Assembly (NCBI GenBank): GCA_015660885.1
Contig: JACTUB010000018.1
Span: forward strand, 1 to 54,252
Length of the DNA stretch: 54,252 nucleotides
Origin: Methanoregulaceae archaeon
GTDB taxonomy: Archaea > Halobacteriota > Methanomicrobia > Methanomicrobiales > Methanospirillaceae
Direction of reading: 5' to 3'
The translations under genes and the position numbers were made by a program. Positions 17,118-25,585 of the stretch are shown piece by piece. A model generated the notes under the pieces. That model was not told the DNA's origin. It did not search any database and was given only the letters and a program-made list of their open reading frames with translations. Within the stretch, counting starts at the first letter, position 1. Each line of letters starts with the position of its first letter.

Positions 17118-20060
17118 TCAGTACCCCCGGAAGGGTGCCTTGTAGGCTGTTTCTAATTCACTCAACGTTAGGTCCAGGAGGAATTTTTGGGATGTGATCC
17201 GCAGGGTTCCACCGCCGACCCGACCGAGCAGTGTCGCATCAGGCGCGATTATTCGTTCAAACGCCCGCTTGTTGTCCGGTGCAACCGTGACCACAAACCT
17301 GCCGAGCGACTCAGAAAAAAGGTAATAATCCGGGCGCGTGCCTGCAGGAATGGTAAGATCCATGCCGAGCCGTCCCGCGATTGCGACTTTGGCAATGGCA
17401 GTCCCGAGTCCGCCGTGACTGACCGGGTAGGCCGATGCAATGAGTTCGCGAGAGATTGCATCCGTCAGCTTCCTGTACCGTACCCGTAATACCGTGGCAT
17501 TCAGTCCCGGGACCGTATTTCCGATATACCCGAGATGCGCGAAATACTCAGACCCGCCCAGTTCCTCAGATGTCTCCCCGATGACATATACCAGGTCACC
17601 GGCGATCTTGGCATCCAGTGACACTGCCTTTGAGATGTCCTGGTGAATCCCGATGGAGGAGATGAGAAGAGTCGGGGGAACGGAGATCTTCACCCGGTTG
17701 TTCTGTGCGTCATACCCGGAGAAATCATTGAACATGCTGTCCTTACCCGATATAAACGGTGTTCCAAATGCAGTGGCAAACTCATAGCACCCTCTCGCTG
17801 CAAGTTTCAGCTGCCCCAGTCGTTCGGGTTCGTCAGAGGAGCACCAGCAGAAATTATCGAGAATCGCGATGGTATCGAGCGGGACGCCAATTGCAATCAA
17901 ACCCCGGATCGCCGTATCGATCCCTGCACCCGCCATCAGGCAGGGATCAATCTCCGAGTAAGAGGGAAAAAGTCCCTGCGACAACCCGACACCTTTCTTT
18001 GAGCCGGGTACGACCCTGGTCAGCGTGGCATCTGCCTGCACCCGTCCGGCACCCTGTACCGGGCCAAGCACATGACCGCCCTGTACTGTGTGGTCATACT
18101 GGATTGAGATGAACTCCTTGGAGCAGAGATTTTTCCTCTGCAGCATCGCAAGCAGCGTTGCATCAAGCCGCTCCGGACAGGGAGTGCAGGGTTCAGGATA
18201 CGTTTTTTTCGTATATATGGTTTTTAAGTGTTTCTTTGGCAGGCCGTCGTGGAGGAAATCAAGCCCGACATCCATCACCACACTGCCACGGCTCTCGACC
18301 ACGCACCTGCCGGAGTCCGTGAATGTACCAATGACCGTTGCCTCAACCTCCCGCCTCTGCATCAGCTCCATGAACGCGTCGAGTTTCTCCGGTGGGACAG
18401 CTAAGGTCATCCGCTCCTGTGATTCAGAGATCCAGATCTCCCAGGGAGCCATGCCGGGATATTTCAGGGGCACCCTGTCGAGATACACGTGACACCCGTT
18501 GCACTCTTTTGCCATCTCGGCAACGGAACAGGAGATCCCGCCAGCCCCGTTATCCGTGATGCTGTGGTAGAGCCGCAAGTCCCGGGCTTCCCTGACGATC
18601 ACATCCGAGAACTTCTTCTGGGTGATCGGGTCGCCGATCTGGACTGCCGTCACCGGGCTCTGGGGATCGAGGGCTTCTGATGAAAACGTAGCACCGTGGA
18701 TGCCGTCCTTGCCCACGCGTCCTCCCGCCATCACCACAAGGTCACCGGGCCTCGCCTGTTTCTCGTAGAGTTTCCTGCTGTCGTGTTCGAGTGGCATCAC
18801 GCCGACCGTGCCGGCAAATACAAGTGGTTTTCCGCTGTAGCGGTTGTCAAACAAGCACCACCCCTGCGGCGTTGGAATGCCCGAACAGTTGCCACCAACC
18901 CCGACCCCCCGTACTACGCCATCAAGGATCTGGCGGGGTGAGAGGATCGGGTTGGCGCGATTTTTTCCCCGATACAATGTCGGGTCTGTGTCCGGATCGC
19001 CCACACAATAGCCATAGAAATTGATGCAGGGTTTTGCCCCGAGCCCAAAACCGATCGTATCCCGGTTCACCCCGACAATTCCGGTCAGTGCCCCGCCAAA
19101 CGGGTCAAGGGCCGAGGGTGAGTTATGGGTCTCGACCTTATGGGTCACCAGGTAGTGATCATCAAAGATGATAGAGCCGGAGTTATCGGTAAACACCGTC
19201 ACGCAGATATCTTTGTCCCCTTTCTCTTTTCGGATTTTATTGGTAGCTGCCTGAATGTAGGTCTTATAGAGGCCGCCAGGGACGTCGTCATCCATGGCAG
19301 ACGCAAAGATCGTGTGCTTGCAGTGCTCGCTCCATGTCTGGGCAAGAGACTCGAGCTCCACGTCGGTCGGTTTCCTGCCGTTTTTTTGGAAATAGTCGCG
19401 AATCACGTGCAGCTGGGCAAGATCAAGCGCGAGTGGCCCCTGCCGTTGGCCGGTCAGACGACTGATGATCCCTTCTTTTCCGAGCCGGGCGAGTTCCCTG
19501 TCATCCAGGTCGAGATTAACGGTTTCGGCAGTAGGCAGTTCATGCAGGCAGACAGAAGGCAAGACCGGATCCATGCCCTTCGTCCCGTATTCCTGCCGGG
19601 TCATGATAATTACCCGGTTCACAAGAGGATTTGCCAGCGTTGACGCAAGCTTCTGCAGGGTGGATGGTGATAGGTTCCCGCACACAAGAAAAAGCTGTGA
19701 TGTATAGACTGCTTCCCCTTCACAGAACTTCATCGAAAAATAATCCTCGATGGTCTGGCGGGCAGTCATGCCGACGTTATCGGTAACACCCGGGAGAAAA
19801 CCGACTTCTATTGCATAATCAAAGACGCCATTAGTCGCCTTGTCTACCGTGTATTCCTGGACCACTGGATTGATAAGCTGACCGCCAATCTGCGAAAGCT
19901 CCCCGGGATTAAAATCCCGGGAGCTGGTGGCCAGGGTATAGACATCGATGAGATGTAATTTATCGACCGGGAAACCTAAAGAGCGTATCCGGTCGGTTCT
20001 GGTCGTTAACCGGGGATCGAGTTTATAGTGAACTTCTATCCGGTGGACACAAGAAGTCAT
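17118..20060 (-). CDS. purL: Phosphoribosylformylglycinamidine synthase, large subunit PurL with PurS-like N-terminus
   Basis: 980-residue synthetase subunit of FGAM synthase (FGAR + ATP + Gln to FGAM). Residues 1 to about 180 form a PurS-like N-terminal region (HRIEVHYKLDPRLTTRTDRI). The catalytic part carries SLAQTWSEHCKHTIFASAM, THKVETHNSPSALDPFGGAL, GIVGVNRDTIGFGLGAKP, WISESQERMTLAVPPEKLDA, and a second half with FGTPFISGKDSMFND and SHGGLGTAIAKVAIAGRLG. This is the architecture of the long, fused PurL, but with the glutaminase as a separate gene. The stop codon is followed after 1 nt by the purQ start. Upstream is a 311-bp divergent promoter region. Confidence 0.97.
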   Translation of the reverse strand: MTSCVHRIEVHYKLDPRLTTRTDRIRSLGFPVDKLHLIDVYTLATSSRDFNPGELSQIGGQLINPVVQEYTVDKATNGVFDYAIEVGFLPGVTDNVGMTARQTIEDYFSMKFCEGEAVYTSQLFLVCGNLSPSTLQKLASTLANPLVNRVIIMTRQEYGTKGMDPVLPSVCLHELPTAETVNLDLDDRELARLGKEGIISRLTGQRQGPLALDLAQLHVIRDYFQKNGRKPTDVELESLAQTWSEHCKHTIFASAMDDDVPGGLYKTYIQAATNKIRKEKGDKDICVTVFTDNSGSIIFDDHYLVTHKVETHNSPSALDPFGGALTGIVGVNRDTIGFGLGAKPCINFYGYCVGDPDTDPTLYRGKNRANPILSPRQILDGVVRGVGVGGNCSGIPTPQGWCLFDNRYSGKPLVFAGTVGVMPLEHDSRKLYEKQARPGDLVVMAGGRVGKDGIHGATFSSEALDPQSPVTAVQIGDPITQKKFSDVIVREARDLRLYHSITDNGAGGISCSVAEMAKECNGCHVYLDRVPLKYPGMAPWEIWISESQERMTLAVPPEKLDAFMELMQRREVEATVIGTFTDSGRCVVESRGSVVMDVGLDFLHDGLPKKHLKTIYTKKTYPEPCTPCPERLDATLLAMLQRKNLCSKEFISIQYDHTVQGGHVLGPVQGAGRVQADATLTRVVPGSKKGVGLSQGLFPSYSEIDPCLMAGAGIDTAIRGLIAIGVPLDTIAILDNFCWCSSDEPERLGQLKLAARGCYEFATAFGTPFISGKDSMFNDFSGYDAQNNRVKISVPPTLLISSIGIHQDISKAVSLDAKIAGDLVYVIGETSEELGGSEYFAHLGYIGNTVPGLNATVLRVRYRKLTDAISRELIASAYPVSHGGLGTAIAKVAIAGRLGMDLTIPAGTRPDYYLFSESLGRFVVTVAPDNKRAFERIIAPDATLLGRVGGGTLRITSQKFLLDLTLSELETAYKAPFRGY

Positions 20061-20371
20061 GTGTACTGATTATATCTAAACTATCAAAATAACTCCCGTG
20101 GGGGATGAAGTGAAAAAGGTAACCTTGAAGAAGTCCCTCATTGTCTAAAAGCAAATGTTTTCCCGGTTTTGTGGGGATACGATCCCCGGTGTCTGCAGGC
20201 ACTCAACAGGAATGGTGGTAGTCGTAAGGTTCCGGGCAAAATTCACTCCCGAGGTCCCCCTGCCTTTTACCCTGTCGCATCCAAATCTGGTAAGCTTTGG
20301 ACAAAACGCGGCAGGGAAAAAAGACCACAGTGTTTATACAATTTCCTGTGATACGATGTTATGAGTTTACA
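20061..20371. other. Divergent intergenic region between purL and the zinc-ribbon gene
   Basis: Holds the promoters of both genes; an A/T-rich TTTAGATATAATC at about 20069-20081 on the minus strand is close to the purL start. Plus-strand frames here (20155-20364, and the extension to 20297) have no family features. Confidence 0.4.
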
Positions 20372-21157
20372 ATGATAAAAAAATGTGAACAATGCGGTTC
20401 TCCTGCCGTCGATGCACAGTCACTTTTTTGCAATCTCTGCGGGGGGTACGTGCGGGATGAACCGGAAACTACTTTTCCCGTCTGCCGGGCCTGCGGTATT
20501 CCTGCTCCTGATGAACAGTCAGTCTTCTGCACCCGCTGCGGTCTGAAGTTAGTACCTGAGCCGGAAAACCGATACCCGGTCTGCACTTCCTGTGGATCCA
20601 TCGTCGCTGATGAACATGCCATTTTTTGTAACCGCTGCGGCAAAAAAATACCATCGGAGCCCGTTCGCACCCCACCGGTCTGTGCTTCGTGTGGTGTTCC
20701 TGCGGTAGATGACCAGACGCTCTTTTGTAATCGCTGTGGGACGCCTTTTTCTAAGCCTGCCGATGCTGCAAAAATTCAGAAAAAGGCGGTGGAATCGATT
20801 ATTATCACGAAGAAAAAGCATTCTTCTCCTTCGCCTGCACAAGGTGTTGCTTACGTACCACAGGACCCTCAGGGCCCCCTATCGGATCGTTCGCACGATA
20901 CCAGGCAGGCTCCACCGGATTCACAGACGCAGAAAAAGTACGCCCGTCTTCCGCTGGTGGCCGATGAAAGTTCCAGGGATACACCCCCCTTTAAAAAGTA
21001 TGCTCATCTCCCGCTGATTGCTGATGAGCTGAAAGTAAAGGATTCCCCCCCGGGAGGATTTTATTCAACAGATATTCGCGAGCCTCCTTCATTACATCAA
21101 AAAAAGCAGGCATCAAAAAAAGGGCTGCTTGACATATTCAAAGATAGACACTTGTAG
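20372..21157 (+). CDS. Protein with four zinc ribbons and a disordered tail, 261 aa
   Basis: Start at 20372 (MIKKCEQCGSPAVDAQSLFC). The first 130 residues contain four tandem zinc ribbons with near-identical spacing: CEQCGSPAVDAQSLFCNLCG, CRACGIPAPDEQSVFCTRCG, CTSCGSIVADEHAIFCNRCG and CASCGVPAVDDQTLFCNRCG. The ribbons are separated by short linkers of about 13-17 residues. The remainder is Pro/Ser/Lys-rich and low in hydrophobics, with two similar pieces (KKYARLPLVADE and KKYAHLPLIADE) and a final helix (KKGLLDIFKDRHL). Probable zinc-dependent adaptor; no enzyme domain. A soluble protein without signal or membrane segment. Confidence 0.85.
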   Translation: MIKKCEQCGSPAVDAQSLFCNLCGGYVRDEPETTFPVCRACGIPAPDEQSVFCTRCGLKLVPEPENRYPVCTSCGSIVADEHAIFCNRCGKKIPSEPVRTPPVCASCGVPAVDDQTLFCNRCGTPFSKPADAAKIQKKAVESIIITKKKHSSPSPAQGVAYVPQDPQGPLSDRSHDTRQAPPDSQTQKKYARLPLVADESSRDTPPFKKYAHLPLIADELKVKDSPPGGFYSTDIREPPSLHQKKQASKKGLLDIFKDRHL

Positions 21158-21456
21158 GCCAGCAACGCTCCTGTTACCCCGGGAACCAACGAAAAACTGT
21201 CAGTATAAAATGATTTTTTTATGAATACCTGATGCCAGCTGTGTCCCTGCAGCATTGCCATAACCGGGATGTGATTATAACACACGATAACTTCCGCGTG
21301 AAGGGCATGTATTGGGCGGATCACCGGTGCATGATCGTACTGAACAGGACCCGGTAAAAAATACAATATTTGCATCCGCCCGTACTCGCTGACCCAATTG
21401 TTTTTCTAGTCACGGACTACAGTGTTTTTATTACAACTCGGCGGGGCAGTCTATCC
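21158..21456. other. Intergenic region without a recognised gene
   Basis: No coding frame with support on either strand; presumably the promoter of the archaellin-like lipoprotein gene. Confidence 0.4.
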
Positions 21457-22014
21457 ATGGCATCATGGCATTGTATTTTCCTTACATCTGTGTTCATCCT
21501 CCTCGTCCTTGCAGCCGGCTGCACCGATAGTTCCGCCGGGAACCAGCCACTGCCGACCATGAGTACCCTGCCGGTCCCCCGGGGCACCGAGCAACCGGGC
21601 CAGATCCTGCAGACCTTCGGCGACGTGACGGGGCAGGGCATACCAGGTGGAACAATCGACACCATCACGTTTACGGTCGGTCTCGTCAACAGCCGCGATT
21701 CAGTGGATATGGAAAACCTTACTATCGTTTATGCGGATGCAGCCAGCACAGAAACCCTCCTGCCGGTTGAGGGTTACCGCGGAGATCCGTCAAAGGGCCA
21801 CTGGGGTATCCTCCGCGTGGAAAACGAGGTGGGCAACCCAAATAACCGGCTCGATTATGAAGAGCGGTTCGTCATCCGTATCAACCCCAGTGCGTTCCTC
21901 GTCCCGAACCAGTTCATAACCATTAACGTAAAACCTGCCAACAGTCGTTCACTGACCATACGAAGGGTTGCCCCGCCAACGATCCTTGCAGATAATATTC
22001 TTTCCCCTATCTAG
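21457..22014 (+). CDS. Archaellin-like beta-domain lipoprotein, 185 aa
   Basis: The ATG at 21457 (MASWHCIFLTSVFILLVLAAGC) gives a lipoprotein signal with lipobox LAAGC. After a Pro/Gly linker the domain reads GDVTGQGIPGGTIDTITFTV, NSRDSVDMENLTIVYADA, then FVIRINPSAFLVPNQF, ITINVKPANSRSLTIRRVAP. The pattern (G-x-I-D-T-I-x-F-T-V near the front; E-x-F-x-I-x-I-N-P ... V-K-P-x-x-x-x-x-L-T-I-R-R-x-A-P at the end) is that of the beta-sandwich domain of archaellins. The class III (archaellin) signal peptide is replaced by a lipid anchor. Probable surface protein; assembly into a filament is not implied. Family call moderate. Confidence 0.8.
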   Translation: MASWHCIFLTSVFILLVLAAGCTDSSAGNQPLPTMSTLPVPRGTEQPGQILQTFGDVTGQGIPGGTIDTITFTVGLVNSRDSVDMENLTIVYADAASTETLLPVEGYRGDPSKGHWGILRVENEVGNPNNRLDYEERFVIRINPSAFLVPNQFITINVKPANSRSLTIRRVAPPTILADNILSPI

Positions 22015-22235
22015 GTCCGGGATCGACCTGCCAGGTACTCTTTGGAACCCCAAAAAATTCCCCGGATCCCGAAACTGTCCGGTGACTTGGGGACCTTAAA
22101 ATACTGCATTTTAAATCCTGCTGCTCCGTCCAGAACAGACTTGCCCACCAGATCACGTGCAAAAACCGGTTGAATAATCAATACTCCTGTTGACAGGATG
22201 AAAATACTCATATTCTTACAACGGGTTCTCCCTTA

Positions 22236-22732
22236 ATGGATCTCTTCATTCTTCGGTATGGAACGGCGGGGATGTCTTCCGGCTGGCCTGATAATGCAGC
22301 ACGGGGACTTACCCGCGATGGAAAGGAAGAGATTAAACAAAGTAGCACAGCGGATAAAAATAATAAAATTCAGGTTTGACGTAATTGCCACAAGCCCCCT
22401 GCAACGCGCTCAAAAGACCACAACGATTGTTGCTTCTGTGCCTGGCCAAAAAGACAAATCACCGTATGGGATGAGCTTGCTCCCTGGCGGGGATCCCGAT
22501 ACGGTATGCTCTAATGCTTCACAGCAGGGAAACAACACAGCGGTGCTTATCATCGGGCACAAACCGGCATTATCCGTTCTTATAAGTAAAATTATCTCTG
22601 GCGATCTGAACGGTTCAATTGTCTTATCCGGGAGGCGGTCTGGCTAAGATCAGGAATTATTCCTTTATGACCCATCTGTCCGGTGATCCTCAATGGTTAC
22701 TCACCCCGGAGCTGATCCTGGAGATGAGGTAA
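22236..22732 (+). pseudogene. sixA: Broken sixA-type phosphohistidine phosphatase gene
   Basis: Three reading-frame segments together spell a SixA protein. Segment 1 from the ATG at 22236 reads MDLFILRYGTAGMSSGWPDN and ends GKEEIK. After about 22341 the frame changes and reads VAQRIKIIKFRFDVIATSPL, ending with IIGHKPALSVLISKIISGD. Near 22630 it changes again and reads GGGLAKIRNYSFMTHLSGDP, stopping at 22732. The catalytic RHG motif is RYG here, so the active-site His is lost too, which argues for genuine decay and not only sequencing error. The second His (IIGHKP) is still present. SixA enzymes dephosphorylate phosphohistidine on signalling proteins. Confidence 0.85.
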
Positions 22733-22852
22733 ATACCTAAGACTATTTGCCAGCAGTGCAGGCATATCCAAGTATCTTATATCGATTTTTATTATTAACG
22801 CGGGGATGCCGGCAGAACGTGGATTGAGAAAAGTCACCAAGAGTAAGTACCA

Positions 22853-22996
22853 TCAAAGGTTGCCATCTTTTACCTGCATTTTTCTTCCGCACGTTGGGCA
22901 TTGGTATACCGAATTGCCATGCCCATCAGTCCAGACACGTATCATCTGTATCCCGTCATGATTGTTATCGCAATAGGGTTTTTGGAATTCTGCCAC
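22853..22996 (-). CDS. Mini zinc-ribbon protein, 47 aa, GTG start
   Basis: A 48-codon frame begins with GTG at 22996, with a strong GGAGGG 6 nt upstream. It reads VAEFQKPYCDNNHDGIQMIR and ends VYQCPTCGRKMQVKDGNL. The CPTCGRKM knuckle, together with the N-terminal YCDNNHDG (Cys and His), can bind one zinc ion. Small size and lack of any other domain suggest a protein or nucleic-acid adaptor. It stands alone between two pseudogenes. Function unknown; coding call rests on the good ribosome-binding site and the CxxC motif. Confidence 0.72.
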   Translation of the reverse strand: MAEFQKPYCDNNHDGIQMIRVWTDGHGNSVYQCPTCGRKMQVKDGNL

Positions 22997-23057
22997 GGTG
23001 TATCCCTCCGGATAAACAGGAGTGTTAGTTATAAGGATTTATTTTTATTGAACTCGG

Positions 23058-23327
23058 ATGGCATATGTACTTTCGATGGCAAAGATTGGTGCACTATTCG
23101 GTATTGTCATGCGACTGGTTGCGGGGGATTTTTTCTGGGATTATCACAGCATCCATGATAAAACTGCCGCCATTGGGGATCGGGAACAGCCGGTGGCATC
23201 GCTATATTATCTCTCATGCGGGTTCTTGGGGCAATAACAGGGTTATATTATGGGAGCGATCCACGCATTTCTGTACAACATGTTTACCGGCCGGGTTGGC
23301 AGAATCAACCCGGAGTTCCCGCTTTAA
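23058..23327 (+). pseudogene. Broken gene for a small membrane protein
   Basis: Segments in two frames give one consistent membrane protein: MAYVLSMAKIGALFGIVMRL, then (other frame) GIFSGIITASMIKLPPLGIG, then PVASLYYLSCGFLG, then a final GAIHAFLYNMFTGRVGRINP ending EFPL. Joining them requires about four 1-nt shifts, mostly at G or A/T runs (near 23112, 23178, 23230, 23252). The in-frame TAA at 23235 cuts the original frame. A hairpin at 23329-23351 directly follows the end. Sequencing error is possible for single shifts but not likely for four beside a decayed sixA. Confidence 0.65.
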
Positions 23328-23328
23328 A

Positions 23329-23351
23329 AGGCGGATGAATATCCTCCGCCT
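23329..23351. terminator. Hairpin following the decayed membrane-protein gene
   Basis: Perfect 7-bp stem AGGCGGA (23329-23335) and TCCGCCT (23345-23351) with a 9-nt loop, immediately after the stop codon. Compatible with a terminator or stabilising hairpin, though no T-run follows. Confidence 0.35.
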
Positions 23352-23437
23352 GGACATGGTTCGCATGATCGTGATCCCTGCACTTTCACGCTTCGCTTAA
23401 CTAGCGTTCATATTCACGGATTTCCTGTTAATCGTGC

Positions 23438-23599
23438 ATGGAGCTCTCCAGCTGTTTTGCTATCTGCCATCACTGCAACCATGCATGGGTATACTTTGGT
23501 TCCCGGGTTGCCTGCCTGCAACGGACAGGCAGACTGGTCAAAGTACAATGCCCGCGATGCCACACTAAGGAGAAGCTGGATGCGCAGAACGCGAGATAA
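23438..23599 (+). CDS. Mini zinc-ribbon protein, 53 aa
   Basis: A 54-codon frame reads MELSSCFAICHHCNHAWVYF and later LVKVQCPRCHTKEKLDAQ. Two CxxC knuckles (ICHHCNHAW and QCPRCHTK) about 29 residues apart form a classic treble-clef/zinc-ribbon pair, with the usual aromatic W-x-Y after the first. The start lacks a clear ribosome-binding site, so the gene may begin at this ATG on a leaderless mRNA or be a remnant. The opposite strand (23414-23641) is also open but has no comparable motif. Family unknown. Confidence 0.5.
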   Translation: MELSSCFAICHHCNHAWVYFGSRVACLQRTGRLVKVQCPRCHTKEKLDAQNAR

Positions 23600-23910
23600 C
23601 CGAAGGAGGAAAAAATACGTAAATTCCTCATTTATTGCCACCAGTTATTTTCATCCAGATGAGATATTACATGAAATTTCGTTTTTGACCATAAAAAACC
23701 GGATTATACAAGAGGTTTGGTAACACAGCACTATCGCAACACAGGAAATACCCCTAGTTGCGGGGGTGAAGTATCATGAACGTCTCCACGGTAAAATAAG
23801 CGCTGTTTCTTGATTTTTTCCCCGGAAAAAATATCGCATGGTGGTTTTTATTGAGCGATAACCAGAAACTGTCCAATTTTTTATATTAACGGCGGACTTT
23901 TGGGATAATT
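23600..23910. other. Intergenic region with dispersed-repeat copy
   Basis: Holds one copy of a 26-nt dispersed repeat (23716-23741) and otherwise no recognisable gene. Confidence 0.4.
23716..23741. repeat. Dispersed 26-nt repeat, copy 1 (partner at 28645-28670)
   Basis: The core starts TTTGGTAACACAGCACTATC and continues GCAACA; the second copy at 28645-28670 differs at one base. A further GCGGGGGTGAAG follows at about 23759-23770 and a matching CGGGGGCGAAG at about 28690-28700. Both copies flank broken or decaying genes. Confidence 0.7.
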
Positions 23911-25401
23911 CTATTTCTTTTTTGTATCCTGACGGAACATTACCACAACCGCAATCATAACAATCATCAGCACTACACCTGCAGCCAGTATAATATCCAT
24001 CGCAGACAGCGTGTGAACCTTCTGCAATACCGCAGGAAACTTCCCTGCCTGCCCTGCCGTGATGGTGACATTGGTCGTATTATCTGTATAATCCTGCAGC
24101 TTTACTGAGATGATATGTGTCCCTGCAGAAAGTCCGGAGATGGTTAACGGACTCACCCCTTTGAAGCCATCATCAATATATATCTCAGCACCCGGGGGAT
24201 CTGAAGTTACCGCAAGCGAACCTGTGCTGGCAGGATTCTCCCCTGTCACAACCAGGATGGCATTGATAGCGGCTGTTTGTCCTGATCCGACAGACACCAC
24301 CTGGTTCCAGTCATCATATCCTGCAAGCGAAAGGGTCACTTTATGGTTACCCGGCAGCAGGTCAGGGATGACGGTGGGTGCCGCGCCCGTCTGCTCGCCA
24401 TCAAGATTCACTATCGCTCCTGAAGGGATCGAGGTGATGGCGATCGATCCATACGAAAGGGATGGCCGGGTTGTTGGTTCCGTAACGCTCTTTGTGAGTG
24501 TCGCGCCAATCGTTGCCGGGGTAAAGGGTTCTATAATGAAATTCCTGGTATAGTCATCATAACCCGGCTTTGTGAGCAGGAGTGTGTGGCTGCCGACCGA
24601 AGTATCCGTCAGCGTCACGGGTGTTATCCCCTTAACGATATTATCAACAAATACTATAGCATCCGGGGGAGTTGACGAGACTGCAAGTGTTCCCGCGGTG
24701 GCAGTAACCGTGACAAAACTGAGCTTGTCCGCCCGGTTGACACTACCCGTGCAGGAATCACGTGCCTGAAGGGAAACGGAATAGGTCCCCGGCGTCATGT
24801 AGGTATGAACGGGATTCTCTGCCGGGGATGTCCCGCCGTCACCAAATTTCCAAGCGTAGGCATCCCCACCGCTCGATGTACTCGTGAACTGGACAGTGAG
24901 GGGTGCAAAACCGGAAGTGGGGGTACCAGTGAACCCTGCTGACGGGTGTGCGGGCTCACATACAGGAGTCACCGGCGTATAATTTTCCGGGGCCGGAATA
25001 ACCAGTCCATAGGTGCCCTGGTGCCACAGATCGCATTGCGTTCCTGCCATATATTTCAGGGTAAAGAATCCTGAAGAAGTGTAGGTATGGGTGACCCCGT
25101 CCACCGTCCCATAGTAGGGTTGTGAACCGTCCCCGAAATCTAGGTAATACTGGGTCGGAAAATCCCCGCCGGGTGAAGGGATTGCAGGGATGATGAATCC
25201 CTGTGTGCAGGGTAAACCATAGGGAGAGCGGTCGCACCCGCCGCTGAACAGGACAAAAGACTGGCTGGCAGGCGGCCCGTCACATATGGCTGCGGTCACC
25301 GGAAGTATGAACCATAACACCATGACGATTGCACACCCCGCGATGATTCCTCTCAATCCCGTCACCCTCGCTTCAGCACCACAGGCACTCCATCTGTTCA
25401 C
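23911..25401 (-). CDS. Surface protein with PKD domains and PEGA repeats, 496 aa
   Basis: A signal peptide/first membrane segment lies at about residues 18-38 (GIIAGCAIVMVLWFILPVTA), followed by a PKD-like domain with YYLDFGDGSQPYYGTVDGVT and a second, clear PKD domain (FAPLTVQFTSTSSGGDAYAW, FGDGGTSPAENPVHTYMTPG). Three PEGA repeats follow: TLAVSSTPPDAIVFVDNIVK, SIAITSIPSGAIVNLDGEQT and SLAVTSDPPGAEIYIDDGFK. The C-terminus is a membrane helix (DIILAAGVVLMIVMIAVVVM) with a basic tail. Thus the beta domains are displayed outside and both ends are membrane-associated. PKD and PEGA domains mediate adhesion or carbohydrate/envelope binding; no catalytic domain. Confidence 0.93.
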   Translation of the reverse strand: MNRWSACGAEARVTGLRGIIAGCAIVMVLWFILPVTAAICDGPPASQSFVLFSGGCDRSPYGLPCTQGFIIPAIPSPGGDFPTQYYLDFGDGSQPYYGTVDGVTHTYTSSGFFTLKYMAGTQCDLWHQGTYGLVIPAPENYTPVTPVCEPAHPSAGFTGTPTSGFAPLTVQFTSTSSGGDAYAWKFGDGGTSPAENPVHTYMTPGTYSVSLQARDSCTGSVNRADKLSFVTVTATAGTLAVSSTPPDAIVFVDNIVKGITPVTLTDTSVGSHTLLLTKPGYDDYTRNFIIEPFTPATIGATLTKSVTEPTTRPSLSYGSIAITSIPSGAIVNLDGEQTGAAPTVIPDLLPGNHKVTLSLAGYDDWNQVVSVGSGQTAAINAILVVTGENPASTGSLAVTSDPPGAEIYIDDGFKGVSPLTISGLSAGTHIISVKLQDYTDNTTNVTITAGQAGKFPAVLQKVHTLSAMDIILAAGVVLMIVMIAVVVMFRQDTKKK

Positions 25402-25585
25402 TGTAGTACTACTCAGGAGACATTAATCGCTCCAGCGTAAAAACACCAGCTGTCCATTGTCCTGTTCATTGTGATCCTTGGACAGAGCCTTGACTGGCTC
25501 CATGAGAATAATCATGGTTTCTTTTTATACAAGAATCCCCAAATCCAAAGATACCAAAAAGAAATGCGTTCCGGAGGATGCCGAT

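Noticed and set aside
19125..19643. 172-codon plus-strand frame
   Set aside because: Antisense to purL; no domain features.
22011..22211. 66-codon minus-strand frame with a hydrophobic N-terminus
   Set aside because: Signal-like start but no recognisable mature domain, and it lies between two genes in likely leader DNA of the sixA remnant.
23414..23641. 75-codon minus-strand frame
   Set aside because: Antisense to the 53-aa zinc-ribbon frame, which has two CxxC knuckles; this one has no motif.
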